A program made the translations under genes and the position numbers. From Aquifex sp964425585 (GTDB lineage: Bacteria; Aquificota; Aquificia; Aquificales; Aquificaceae), in NCBI GenBank assembly GCA_964425585.1, contig CAYRMG010000020.1:1-21310 (forward strand): a stretch of 21,310 nt of DNA. Direction: 5' to 3'. Position 1 is the first letter of the stretch, and the number at the start of each line of letters is the position of its first letter. A model generated the notes under the pieces. The model saw nothing but the letters and a program-made list of their open reading frames with translations, ran no database searches and had not been told where the DNA came from. Positions 1-7,036 of the stretch are shown in pieces.

Positions 1-572
1 CTACCTCCCTCTTTTATAAGAACCCCATTAAGACCGATGTTTATTATTTCCTCAGCAACCACCTCGGGAGGTATATATCCGCCTCCGATAATACCCCTTA
101 TGACTTCCTTTAAAGCTCCAACAAGGGCGTAAGAGAGAATTTCCGTATTTACATCCCTCACTATTCCAAGAGCTATTCCCTTATCAAGGGAATTCTTTAC
201 GGTTTTTCTCACATCTTCAAAAAACTCGTCAACAACCGAAAAAAGTTCAGGGTCGCAGTTCTTGTTCAAAACAATACGAGCAAGTTCCCTTTCCCGAAGG
301 GCGTAATCAATAACGTTTATAATGTTTTCCTTAAGCTGCTCAATGGGGTCTTTTCTTAGGTCTATAACCTTAATTCTTTTCTTTAGTTCCGTTATAACTT
401 CCTTAAGAATTTCCTTGAAAATTTCCTCCTTGCCTTTAAAGTAAAGGTAAAAAGTCCCCCGTGCTACTCCTGCTTCGTCTATTATATGGGTAATCTGGGC
501 GTTGTGAAATCCCTTTTCCGCAAAAACCTTTTTTGCAGCTCTCAGAAGCTTTTCCCTTGTCTGAACTGACAT
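1..572 (-). CDS. TetR/AcrR-family transcriptional regulator (3' end cut by window edge)
   Basis: This is a likely DNA-binding repressor responding to a small ligand. I translated the minus strand from the ATG at 572-570. The N-terminus begins MSVQTREKLLRAAKKVFAEK and is followed by a helix-turn-helix containing THIIDEAGVARGTFYLYFKGK, the classic TetR_N signature (about residues 8-55). The rest is alpha-helical and diverged, as expected for the ligand/dimer domain. About 190 residues are visible. TetR proteins are usually 190-210 long, so little is missing. An in-frame TAG lies two codons upstream, so this ATG is the first possible start. No Shine-Dalgarno sequence precedes it. It is divergent from secD with 80 bases between. 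A perfect palindrome over its own start codon suggests autoregulation (inference). The ligand and the other targets are unknown. Confidence 0.88.
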   Translation of the reverse strand, partial: MSVQTREKLLRAAKKVFAEKGFHNAQITHIIDEAGVARGTFYLYFKGKEEIFKEILKEVITELKKRIKVIDLRKDPIEQLKENIINVIDYALRERELARIVLNKNCDPELFSVVDEFFEDVRKTVKNSLDKGIALGIVRDVNTEILSYALVGALKEVIRGIIGGGYIPPEVVAEEIINIGLNGVLIKEGG

Positions 573-578
573 GTCAGT
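565..578. promoter_or_regulatory. Perfect 14-bp palindrome over the tetR start codon, candidate operator
   Basis: The sequence ACTGACATGTCAGT reads the same on both strands, and its centre contains the ATG of the TetR-family gene. TetR repressors commonly bind short perfect palindromes in their own divergent promoter region, so this is a natural candidate operator. Binding here would block initiation or early elongation of the regulator gene. Whether it also affects secD, 75 bases away, cannot be read from the sequence. Confidence 0.45.
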
Positions 579-639
579 CTAATAATCTTTCTGATGGATA
601 AGAATTTTATGATGAAAGTCATGAAATTAAAATTGCGTT

Positions 640-653
640 TTTTAACGTTAAAA
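640..653. promoter_or_regulatory. Perfect 14-bp palindrome TTTTAACGTTAAAA abutting the secD start
   Basis: This AT-rich perfect palindrome ends on the A of the first possible secD ATG. It could be an operator or simply AT-rich promoter DNA. The whole 573-652 spacer is AT-rich. It contains a TATGAT at 608-613 that could be a -10 box for the plus strand, but I see no convincing -35 match upstream of it. No Shine-Dalgarno precedes either candidate secD start. Confidence 0.25.
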
Positions 654-2152
654 TGTTCCTTATGAAAAAGAACCTATACCTGCACTTGGTCGGATTGGTT
701 ATGCTAACCCTTCTATCCCTTTACGCCGTTTTTAAGTATCCCGTAAACTTGGGTCTTGACCTAAAGGGGGGAATAGAGTTCGTCCTTGAACCGGATTTTA
801 ACGTAGCTTTAAAGAGGGAATACGAAAGCCTCGCAAGGAGAATAAGGGAAGCTCTCGGGGAGTTTAACATCCTTGAGGTTTACGTTGAAAATAACGCCGT
901 CGTAATTGAACTACTTGATAAAAATGACATTGAAAAAATAAGAAAAAAGGTATCGGAACTTAATCCGGAGCTTACGGTTGAGGCGAAGGAAGAGAAAATT
1001 TACGTTAAATTTACGGAAAAGTATGTTTCCCGATTAAAGGAAAGCATAGTAAACCAGAGTATAGAAATAATAAGGAATCGTATTGATAAGCTGGGAGTCA
1101 CTCAACCTATAGTAAGCAGAGCGGGAAAATACAGGATAATTGTTGACCTTCCCGGATTCCTTGACGTTGAAAGAGCCAAAAAGATAATAGGGAGCACAGC
1201 TTCTTTAGAACTACGACTTGTTGTAGACTCATCTCCGTCAAAGAAGGAGCTTGAAGAGAAATTAACAAGGGATACGGAAATTCTCCCCTCGCGGGATGGT
1301 AATGAATGGTTTCTGGTTGAGAAGGTTCCGGTGATAACGGGTAAGGATTTAAAAACCGCCTATGTGGGTGTTGATGAATTCGGTCAACCCGCGGTTAATT
1401 TTGAACTGAAAAGCGAAGCGGCCGAAAAGTTCGGAGAGTTCACTCAAAGGAATATAGGAAGGAGGCTCGCCATTGTTCTTGATAACAAGGTGGTTTCAGC
1501 CCCTGTAATAAGAAGTAAAATATCCGACAGGGGACAGATAACGGGTAATTTCACAGCTCAGGAGGCGAGGGACCTTGCTTTAATCTTGAGGACCGGAAGT
1601 CTTCCCGCTCCCCTTAAGTTTTTGCAGGAAAAAGTTGTAGGACCTTCCCTCGGTAGGGATGCAATAGAGCAGGGTATAGAGGCGGGAATAATAGGAGTTA
1701 TACTCCTATCCCTCATACTTGTTGCACGGTATAAAACCGCAGGTATCACCGCAAACCTTTCAATACTCCTTAATGTTCTTTTCCTGCTTGCCGGAATGGG
1801 TGTTCTCGGGGCTACATTAACGCTCCCGGGAATAGCGGGAATAATCCTGAATATGGGTATAGCGGTAGACTCAAACGTTCTTATCTTTGAAAGGGTAAAG
1901 GAGGAACTAAAACTCGGAAATACCCTTTCCAAGGCTATAGACTTAGGTTTTAAAAGGACGCTCAGCGCGGTTTGGGATACTCACGTAACCCTTCTCGTTG
2001 CTTCTGTTATACTCTTTCAGTTCGGAAGCGGGCCAGTTAAGGGATTTGCTACAACCCTTGCCATAGGAACTATAGCAAGCTTTATATCTAACGTCTACTA
2101 TGCAAAAGTTTTCCTTGACTTACTTCACTCAATGAGAATTTTAAAAATATGA
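653..2152 (+). CDS. secD: Protein translocase subunit SecD
   Basis: This is a membrane subunit of the SecDF accessory complex, an RND-type protein that uses the proton gradient to pull secreted proteins through SecYEG. Visible features are a TM helix at about residues 9-27, the conserved LDLKGGIEFVLEP (D1) motif just after it at about 35-47, a large periplasmic region, and five C-terminal TM helices from about 342. The C-terminal part includes the hallmark MGIAVDSNVLIFERVKEEL at about 401-419, whose Asp belongs to the proton path. The length of 499 aa is normal for short bacterial SecD (E. coli has 615). The start could be the ATG at 653 or 662 (MKKNLYLHL); neither has a Shine-Dalgarno. The stop overlaps the possible ATG of the next gene by 4 bases. 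secF and yajC, the usual neighbours, are absent here. Confidence 0.95.
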   Translation: MFLMKKNLYLHLVGLVMLTLLSLYAVFKYPVNLGLDLKGGIEFVLEPDFNVALKREYESLARRIREALGEFNILEVYVENNAVVIELLDKNDIEKIRKKVSELNPELTVEAKEEKIYVKFTEKYVSRLKESIVNQSIEIIRNRIDKLGVTQPIVSRAGKYRIIVDLPGFLDVERAKKIIGSTASLELRLVVDSSPSKKELEEKLTRDTEILPSRDGNEWFLVEKVPVITGKDLKTAYVGVDEFGQPAVNFELKSEAAEKFGEFTQRNIGRRLAIVLDNKVVSAPVIRSKISDRGQITGNFTAQEARDLALILRTGSLPAPLKFLQEKVVGPSLGRDAIEQGIEAGIIGVILLSLILVARYKTAGITANLSILLNVLFLLAGMGVLGATLTLPGIAGIILNMGIAVDSNVLIFERVKEELKLGNTLSKAIDLGFKRTLSAVWDTHVTLLVASVILFQFGSGPVKGFATTLAIGTIASFISNVYYAKVFLDLLHSMRILKI

Positions 2153-2162
2153 AAATTATTGC

Positions 2163-2167
2163 GGAGG
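2163..2167 (+). promoter_or_regulatory. Shine-Dalgarno GGAGG that favours the ATG at 2176
   Basis: GGAGG lies 8 bases before the ATG at 2176. The alternative ATG at 2149, overlapping the secD stop, has no such site. Starting at 2176 also places the hydrophobic export signal at the very N-terminus. Confidence 0.6.
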
Positions 2168-2175
2168 GAAAAACC

Positions 2176-3084
2176 ATGGGGAGAGTGTTAATACTGCTTC
2201 TCTTTACATTTATTTTTTCATTTCCCATGAACCTCATAAAGGTTGAAGAAAACTTATACATGGTAAGGGGGAGAGATGGACTTCCCTCAAAGGAAAACAG
2301 GGGCTTCATCTCAAACGCCTTCGGTATTCTTACTAAAGAGGGATGGATTGTTATTGATTCCTTAACGAACCCTTCCCTTGCAAAGGAGTTTATAGGAGAG
2401 CTAAAAAAGGTTTCAAAAAAGCCTATACTTTTCTTAATTATTACCCATTACCACCTTGACCACTGGTATGGGGCAAAGGCTTTTAAGGAAGAAGGTGCTA
2501 AGGTTATCGGACACATAAACCTTAAAAAAGTTTACGATACGGGGGAAGCCCATCAGGTTCTTGAAACTCAAAAGAAGATATTTAAGGAAGTTCTTAAAGA
2601 TGTAGAACTCGTTCCGCCCGACATAACGGTAAAAGATAGAAAGGTGCTGAAGGTCGGAGAAGAAGAGATAGTTATATACGCTGTCGGTCCCGCACACACC
2701 AATACGGATCTCGTAATAATGTGGAAAAATAGGAATATTCTCTTTGCGGGAGACCTCGTTTATAAAAATCGGATTCCCTTTATGGGTGATAGGAATTCAA
2801 GCTCTAAGGGGTGGTTGGAGGTTCTTAAATGGATTAAAACGCTAAAACCGAAGTTAATTCTCGCGGGGCATAACTATCCCCTTGACATTTCGGCTGTGGA
2901 TTGGACATACGCATACATAAAGTTTGTTCGGGATAAAGTAAAGAAGCTCAAAGATGAGGGATACTTCATAGACGAAGTAATGGATGCATTTAAGGGAAAT
3001 CCCTATGAGAAAGTGAAGATGTATGATGCATTCCACAGACAAAACGTGTGGAAGGTTTATAACGAATTAGACCTGGAACTTTAA
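2176..3084 (+). CDS. Exported metallo-beta-lactamase-fold hydrolase
   Basis: This is a metallohydrolase of the MBL superfamily with an N-terminal signal sequence (MGRVLILLLFTFIFSFP), so it probably acts in the periplasm. Numbered from this start, the metal-binding motif THYHLDH gives His91, His93, Asp95 and His96. His174 (GPAHTNTD), Asp193 (FAGDLVY) and His232 (AGHNYP) complete a full binuclear site. The layout resembles the SoxH/quinoprotein-relay type of MBL protein rather than glyoxalase II or a true antibiotic-hydrolysing enzyme. The substrate is unknown. A longer reading from the ATG at 2149 (311 aa) overlaps secD by 4 bases and would allow translational coupling. I prefer 2176 because of the ribosome site and the signal peptide. 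The next gene starts 1 base after the stop. Confidence 0.85.
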   Translation: MGRVLILLLFTFIFSFPMNLIKVEENLYMVRGRDGLPSKENRGFISNAFGILTKEGWIVIDSLTNPSLAKEFIGELKKVSKKPILFLIITHYHLDHWYGAKAFKEEGAKVIGHINLKKVYDTGEAHQVLETQKKIFKEVLKDVELVPPDITVKDRKVLKVGEEEIVIYAVGPAHTNTDLVIMWKNRNILFAGDLVYKNRIPFMGDRNSSSKGWLEVLKWIKTLKPKLILAGHNYPLDISAVDWTYAYIKFVRDKVKKLKDEGYFIDEVMDAFKGNPYEKVKMYDAFHRQNVWKVYNELDLEL

Positions 3085-3085
3085 G

Positions 3086-3517
3086 ATGAAGGGGATACTT
3101 TACTTTGACGGGGCTTCTCAGGGAAATCCGGGAAAGGCGGGAATAGGAGCTGTTCTTATTATCGGAAAAGAAAAGTATACCTTTAAGATGCCTATAGGTG
3201 AAAAAACTAGCAACCAAGCGGAGTATTTAGCCCTCATAGCGGGAATGCTATTGGCAAAGAGAAAGAATGTAAACTATCTAACGGTTAGGGGGGATAGCAA
3301 GCTCGTTATAAACCAGATGAAGGGTAGCTTTAAGGTAAACGATAGGAAGTTAAAAAAACTATACAGAAAGGCAAAGGAGCTTGAAAGAAGCTTTAAAAGC
3401 GTAAATTACGAGTGGATTAAAAGGGAGGAGAATAAAGAAGCGGATAAGCTTGCAAATGAAGCTTTAAAAACTTATCAAGGAGGTAGTTATGGACGCGGTA
3501 GAGAAGAAACTTTATGA
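3086..3517 (+). CDS. Ribonuclease H (type 1, RNase HI-like)
   Basis: This enzyme cleaves the RNA strand of RNA-DNA hybrids, for example R-loops and primer remnants. The four catalytic acids of the type 1 fold are all visible: Asp8 (YFDGASQGNPG), Glu46 (SNQAEYLAL), Asp70 (RGDSKLVINQ) and Asp120 (ENKEADKLANEA). At 143 aa it matches compact RNase HI proteins, and it appears to lack the basic protrusion of the E. coli enzyme, as in archaeal-type RNase HI. It starts 1 base after the hydrolase stop. Its last 29 bases overlap bioB, so the strong bioB ribosome site lies within this gene. The final residues (about 131-143, Gly/Arg-rich) look unstructured. I call the family with confidence but give no symbol, because Aquifex has more than one RNase H. 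Confidence 0.9.
   Translation: MKGILYFDGASQGNPGKAGIGAVLIIGKEKYTFKMPIGEKTSNQAEYLALIAGMLLAKRKNVNYLTVRGDSKLVINQMKGSFKVNDRKLKKLYRKAKELERSFKSVNYEWIKREENKEADKLANEALKTYQGGSYGRGREETL
3477..3484 (+). promoter_or_regulatory. Strong Shine-Dalgarno AAGGAGGT for bioB
   Basis: A full anti-16S match inside the 3' end of the RNase H gene, 4 bases before the ATG at 3489. It fixes the bioB start within the upstream gene. Confidence 0.75.
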
Positions 3518-4487
3518 GCTTTACGAAAAGGCTATAAATTACGAACCGTTAAATAAGGAAGAAGCCCTTTATATACTTAACGTTGATGACCTTTACGTTC
3601 CCTTTCTCGTTCATCTTGCCCAAAAGATAAAGAAACGCTTCTTTCCGGAAAATGAAGTAGAGTTTTGCTCCATAATTAACGCAAAAAGCGGAGCGTGTTC
3701 GGAGGATTGCAAGTTCTGTGCCCAGTCAAAGTATTACAAAACACCAATAAACGTTTACAATCTTGTTCCCGTTGATGAGATGGTGGAAGGTGCGATAAGG
3801 GGTGTTGAATACGGAGCAAACAGGTATTGTATAGTCCTGAGCGGAAAACAGGCCACACCCCAGGAGGTTGAAAGGATAACGGAAGCGGTAAAGGAAATAA
3901 AGAGAGAGGGAATACCTATAAACGTGTGCGTATCCGCCGGAACACTTGATGAAGAAAGCCTAAGGAAGCTGAAGGAGGCGGGTGTAAAGAGGATTAACCA
4001 CAACCTTGAAAGTTCAAGGAACTTTTTCAGAAACATAGTTACAACCCATTCCTGGGAAGATAGATACGAAACCATAAAGAGAATTAAAAAGGTAGGCTTA
4101 TCAACCTGCAGCGGAGGAATATTCGGTATGGGAGAAACGAACGAAGACAGGGTTGACCTTGCGCTCACCTATAGGGAGCTTGAGGTAGATTCAATTCCCC
4201 TTAACTTCCTGATGCCCATAGAGGGGACACCTCTCCAGAATGCTCCCGGTGTTGAAGTTATGGAAGCCTTGAAAATTATAGCGATGTTTAGATTTACAAA
4301 TCCGAAGGCGGAGCTAAGACTTTGCGGAGGAAGGGAACAGAACCTTAGGGATTTCCACGGAATGGCTACATTGATGACAAACGCACTTATGGTGGGAGGA
4401 TACCTAACAAGAGCGGGAAGGGATATAAAGAAGGATTACAAGCTCCTTGAGGACTTAAAGGCAAGGAGGAAAGTAAGCGTTGAATGA
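3489..4487 (+). CDS. bioB: Biotin synthase
   Basis: This radical SAM enzyme inserts sulfur into dethiobiotin to make biotin. The radical SAM cluster motif CSEDCKFC gives Cys70, Cys74 and Cys77, within the family-typical context AKSGACSEDCKFCAQS. Further conserved pieces are RYCIVLSGK and INVCVSAG, whose Cys residues bind the second iron-sulfur cluster, plus NHNLESS, STCSGGIFGMGET and ELRLCGGREQNLRD. The length of 332 aa is typical. It overlaps the RNase H gene by 29 bases and the following gene by 4 (ATGA), which suggests coupled translation in one operon. No other bio genes are in the window. Confidence 0.96.
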   Translation: MDAVEKKLYELYEKAINYEPLNKEEALYILNVDDLYVPFLVHLAQKIKKRFFPENEVEFCSIINAKSGACSEDCKFCAQSKYYKTPINVYNLVPVDEMVEGAIRGVEYGANRYCIVLSGKQATPQEVERITEAVKEIKREGIPINVCVSAGTLDEESLRKLKEAGVKRINHNLESSRNFFRNIVTTHSWEDRYETIKRIKKVGLSTCSGGIFGMGETNEDRVDLALTYRELEVDSIPLNFLMPIEGTPLQNAPGVEVMEALKIIAMFRFTNPKAELRLCGGREQNLRDFHGMATLMTNALMVGGYLTRAGRDIKKDYKLLEDLKARRKVSVE

Positions 4488-4933
4488 AGTTTTACCTTGA
4501 AGAGAACCTTGAAAAGTTAGCGCGGTGGCTCAGGTTTCTGGGCTACCCCGCCTATACAATAAAAGGGGAAGTGAATCCCTCAAAGATTAAACCCGACGGT
4601 GTATTCATAACAACTTCAAGAAAATGGTATGAGAAGCTAAAGAAACAAGGTATAAACGTATTCCTCGTTCCCCGCCACGATTTTGAGATACAGCTTTGCA
4701 GTGTAGTAAAATATTTTAACCTCAGAAGGGAGCTTTTGCTGAATCTTTGTGCCTACTGCTCTTCTCCATTAATGAACCTCGGAAGGGAAGAGGTAAAGGG
4801 AAAGGTTCCGAAAGGTGTTTACGAAGAGGGTGAAGATTTCACGTTATGTCCTAAATGCGGAGCCATTTTCTGGAAAGGGTCTCATTACAGGAAAATGAAG
4901 AAGAAACTGGAAGAGATTCTAAAGAAGTGCTAA
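4484..4933 (+). CDS. Mut7-C-like (DUF82) PIN-fold / zinc-ribbon protein
   Basis: The N-terminal part (KLARWLRFLGYPAY, about residues 11-24) matches the Mut7-C family, a PIN-like putative RNase domain. The C-terminal part is a zinc ribbon with Cys89-x2-Cys92 and Cys122-x2-Cys125, followed by the family signature FWKGSHYRKM. The protein is 149 aa. As I recall the family, the N-terminal acid is usually Asp and an LTRD-type motif supplies a second acid. Here the first position is Glu (LEENLEK) and the second region reads FITTSRKW without Asp, so nuclease activity is uncertain. It overlaps bioB by 4 bases and runs 15 bases into the 3' end of the convergent gcvPA gene. Its role is unknown, possibly RNA or tRNA handling. 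Confidence 0.75.
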   Translation: MKFYLEENLEKLARWLRFLGYPAYTIKGEVNPSKIKPDGVFITTSRKWYEKLKKQGINVFLVPRHDFEIQLCSVVKYFNLRRELLLNLCAYCSSPLMNLGREEVKGKVPKGVYEEGEDFTLCPKCGAIFWKGSHYRKMKKKLEEILKKC

Positions 4934-6235
4934 AACCCTTTCCATTTCCGCCTTAGTTCTTTTTTCTGTAACCGCTATGAGCGTTGTTTTTTCAAGAGGA
5001 TAAAATTTATCAAGGGGAAGTCCGAGGATAACTTTTTCCTTTAGAAGCTTTCTGTAAATCACGGGAAGGTTCTCATGTCTTACGGGAAACTCCCAAAGAT
5101 GTCTTCCTTCAAATACTTCCTCAAATCCCTTCTCAAGTAGCTTATTCTTAAAGAAATAGGCCTTGGAAAGGCTTTGGAGTGCTACTTCTTTTAAGCCTTC
5201 TTTTCCGAGTAAAACCATATAAAGGAGATTCGCAAGAGCCATTAAATTCTGATTCGTGCATATGTTTGAGGTTGCCCTTTCCCTTCTTATGTGCTGTTCC
5301 CTCGTCTGGAGAACAAGCGTAAAAGCCCTTTTTCCTTCAAGGTCCTCACCCATACCGACCAGTCTTCCGGGCATTCTTCTGACGTATTCCCTTTTTGTTG
5401 CAAAAAAACCGACATAAGGACCCCCGAAAGATAAGGGAACACCCATCTGCTGACCTTCCCCTACGACTATATCGGCACCGAAGTGAGAAGGGGGTTTTAG
5501 CAAAGCAAGGGCTATCGGGTCCGCAACAACTATAAACGGAGCGTTGTAATGCTTTGAAAGTTCTCCTATTTCCTTTAGCGGTTCTATATACCCGAAAAAG
5601 TTAGGGTATTGGACTACGAGTGCGTGAACTTCGTTTTCTTTAAGAACCTTTTCAAGTTTATCTAAATCCGTTGTCCCTTCTTTTGTAAAGCCGACCTCAA
5701 TTACCTTGTCCTTGTATCCCTTCAGGTATGTCTTTACGACCTCTCTGTATAAGGGATTTACAGTTTCGGAAAGGACTACGGTATCCCCCTTTCCCCTTAT
5801 GGCTCTTGCCATAAGAACCGCTTCCGCTGTTGCGGAAGCCCCGTCATACATAGATGCATTCGCTACATCCATTCCCGTGAGTTCGCATATAAGGGATTGA
5901 TACTCAAATATAGCTTGAAGTGTTCCCTGGGACGCTTCCGCTTGATAAGGAGTATAGGGGGTTAAAAACTCACCCCTGTTTAGAATCTGCCATATAACCG
6001 ACGGAATTATCCTATCGTAAGCACCCGCTCCTATGAAATAAAGGGGAACTTCTGTCCTTTCACACGTTTCTTCAAAGAGTCTCCTTAACTCTTCTTCCGA
6101 ATGGGGGTCGGGGAGATTAAAATCTTCCGAAAAGAGCTCTTTGGGAATATGGGAAAATAAATCCCTTAAGCTTTTTAGTTTAAGTTTTTCAAGAATCCTT
6201 TTTACTTCCTCTTCCGAGTGAGGAATGTAGCTCAC
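4919..6235 (-). CDS. gcvPA: Glycine dehydrogenase (decarboxylating) subunit 1, P-protein alpha chain
   Basis: This is the N-terminal half of the glycine cleavage P-protein, a PLP enzyme that decarboxylates glycine and passes the aminomethyl group to lipoyl-GcvH. In two-subunit forms the PLP lysine is on the partner GcvPB. Family motifs include PHSEEE at the N-terminus, GAYDRIIPSVIWQ, TPYTPYQAEASQGTLQ, MDVANASMYDGASA and TSNICTNQNLMALA. The length of 438 aa is normal for the alpha subunit. The start is GTG at 6235, overlapping the gcvH stop by 4 bases, with GAGG 7 bases upstream. gcvPB and gcvT are not in the window. The 3' end overlaps the convergent Mut7-C-like gene by 15 bases. Confidence 0.95.
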   Translation of the reverse strand: MSYIPHSEEEVKRILEKLKLKSLRDLFSHIPKELFSEDFNLPDPHSEEELRRLFEETCERTEVPLYFIGAGAYDRIIPSVIWQILNRGEFLTPYTPYQAEASQGTLQAIFEYQSLICELTGMDVANASMYDGASATAEAVLMARAIRGKGDTVVLSETVNPLYREVVKTYLKGYKDKVIEVGFTKEGTTDLDKLEKVLKENEVHALVVQYPNFFGYIEPLKEIGELSKHYNAPFIVVADPIALALLKPPSHFGADIVVGEGQQMGVPLSFGGPYVGFFATKREYVRRMPGRLVGMGEDLEGKRAFTLVLQTREQHIRRERATSNICTNQNLMALANLLYMVLLGKEGLKEVALQSLSKAYFFKNKLLEKGFEEVFEGRHLWEFPVRHENLPVIYRKLLKEKVILGLPLDKFYPLEKTTLIAVTEKRTKAEMERVLALL

Positions 6236-6759
6236 CTCTTTTCCTCGTAACCCAGATTTTCTTCATCCACGTTTTCAAGGCTTTCAATAATTTCATCCGG
6301 GCTTTCTTCTTCTTCCTCTTTTATTTCCGCTTCCTCTTCTTTTTCTTCTTCCACTATCTCCTTCAGGTATTCCGCATAATCCTCCGCGGTCATAAGGTCT
6401 TCAACCTCGCTCGGGTCCTTCATCTCAACAACAGCTATCCATCCCGCTTCGTAGGGGTCATCGTTTATTATGCCGGGGTCATCTTTTAAGTCCTCGTTTA
6501 CCTCAATAACCGTTCCCGTTACAGGTGCGTAAACTGGAGCCACGTTCTTAACTGACTCTACGTTTGCGAGCGTATCTCCCGCATCCACTTCCGTTCCTTT
6601 CTCCGGCAGGTCAACATAGACTATGTCCCCCAGCTGTTTCTGAGCGTAATCGGTTATACCTATTTCGGCAAAGCCGTTTTTTATTCGCACCCACTCGTGC
6701 TCTTTTGTATAATATCTGTCCCCCTTAACCAGGTAGTTATCAACGAATATCTCTTCCAT
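6232..6759 (-). CDS. gcvH: Glycine cleavage system H protein with long acidic C-terminal tail
   Basis: This is a lipoyl carrier that shuttles the aminomethyl intermediate among the glycine cleavage enzymes. The lipoylation site is Lys71 in LANVESVKNVAPVYAP. The N-terminus has the usual KEHEWV and ITDYAQKQLGDIVYVDLPE motifs. The core ends at about residue 135. A tail of about 40 residues, mostly Glu with some Lys, follows, making the protein 175 aa against about 128 for typical GcvH. A clear GGAGGTGA ribosome site precedes the ATG. It directly precedes and overlaps gcvPA, which supports a true glycine-cleavage role for this copy. Aquifex is known to carry several gcvH-like genes, some of which may serve sulfur metabolism. 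Confidence 0.93.
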   Translation of the reverse strand: MEEIFVDNYLVKGDRYYTKEHEWVRIKNGFAEIGITDYAQKQLGDIVYVDLPEKGTEVDAGDTLANVESVKNVAPVYAPVTGTVIEVNEDLKDDPGIINDDPYEAGWIAVVEMKDPSEVEDLMTAEDYAEYLKEIVEEEKEEEAEIKEEEEESPDEIIESLENVDEENLGYEEKR

Positions 6760-6778
6760 CCCTTCACCTCCATAATAA

Positions 6779-7015
6779 TTATCCGCCGCTCACGGGAGGA
6801 ATTAAGGCAACCCTATCACCCTTCTTTATCTTAAAATCATCATCCACGTATTCCTCGTTTACAGCAAACTTTACACTTTCAAGAATGCTTTCTATTTGGG
6901 GATATTTTTCCTTCAGAACTTCCTTTAACTCTCTTACGCTTCCCTCAAAATCCAGCATTTCCGAGCTCTTCCCGAGCTTCTCCTTTAAAATGGAGAAGTA
7001 TCTCAGCTCAACCAT
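6779..7015 (-). CDS. MoaD/ThiS-family sulfur carrier protein
   Basis: A 78-aa ubiquitin-fold protein ending in Gly-Gly, the site that is adenylated and thiocarboxylated in this family. Features are the beta-strand start MVELRYFSILKEKLGKS, the helix RELKEVLKEKYPQIE, the segment VKFAVNEEYV and the ending GDRVALIPPVSGG. The GDxVALIPPVSGG ending is the typical MoaD form, so the best guess is the small subunit of molybdopterin synthase, which donates sulfur for molybdenum cofactor. No other moa genes are near. It lies between the RNA ligase and gcvH with 21- and 19-base gaps. No Shine-Dalgarno is visible before the ATG, but a TATACT sits 12 bases upstream. Confidence 0.85.
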   Translation of the reverse strand: MVELRYFSILKEKLGKSSEMLDFEGSVRELKEVLKEKYPQIESILESVKFAVNEEYVDDDFKIKKGDRVALIPPVSGG

Positions 7016-7026
7016 GGGAAAAATTT

Positions 7027-7032
7027 AGTATA
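7027..7032 (-). promoter_or_regulatory. Possible -10 box (TATACT) just before the moaD-like gene
   Basis: TATACT on the minus strand would put a start site around 7020, five bases before the ATG at 7015. There is no good -35 match (TGGAAT at 17-base spacing). It could be an internal promoter allowing expression of moaD-gcvH-gcvPA apart from purQ and the ligase, or it could be chance. Confidence 0.25.
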
Positions 7033-7036
7033 ACCC

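Noticed and set aside
603..634. Inverted repeat AATTTTA ... TAAAATT in the tetR/secD spacer
   Set aside because: Arms are only 7 bases, pure A/T, 18 bases apart and with no inner symmetry; expected by chance in such AT-rich DNA.
1558..1932. 124-codon open frame on the minus strand inside secD
   Set aside because: Antisense shadow of secD with Arg/Ser/Pro-rich composition and no family resemblance.
2176..3084. Metallo-beta-lactamase as an antibiotic resistance gene
   Set aside because: The family is broad, the sequence resembles general hydrolases of the SoxH type, and no resistance or mobile context is present.
3086..4933. RNase H plus Mut7-C PIN protein as a toxin-antitoxin or defence pair
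   Set aside because: bioB lies between them, sizes and overlaps fit a housekeeping operon, and no antitoxin-like partner is seen.
6232..6759. gcvH copy as a lipoate-binding protein of sulfur oxidation (sHdr pathway)
   Set aside because: No hdr-like, lipoate-ligase or sulfur-transfer genes are nearby, while gcvPA overlaps it; a glycine-cleavage role is simpler.
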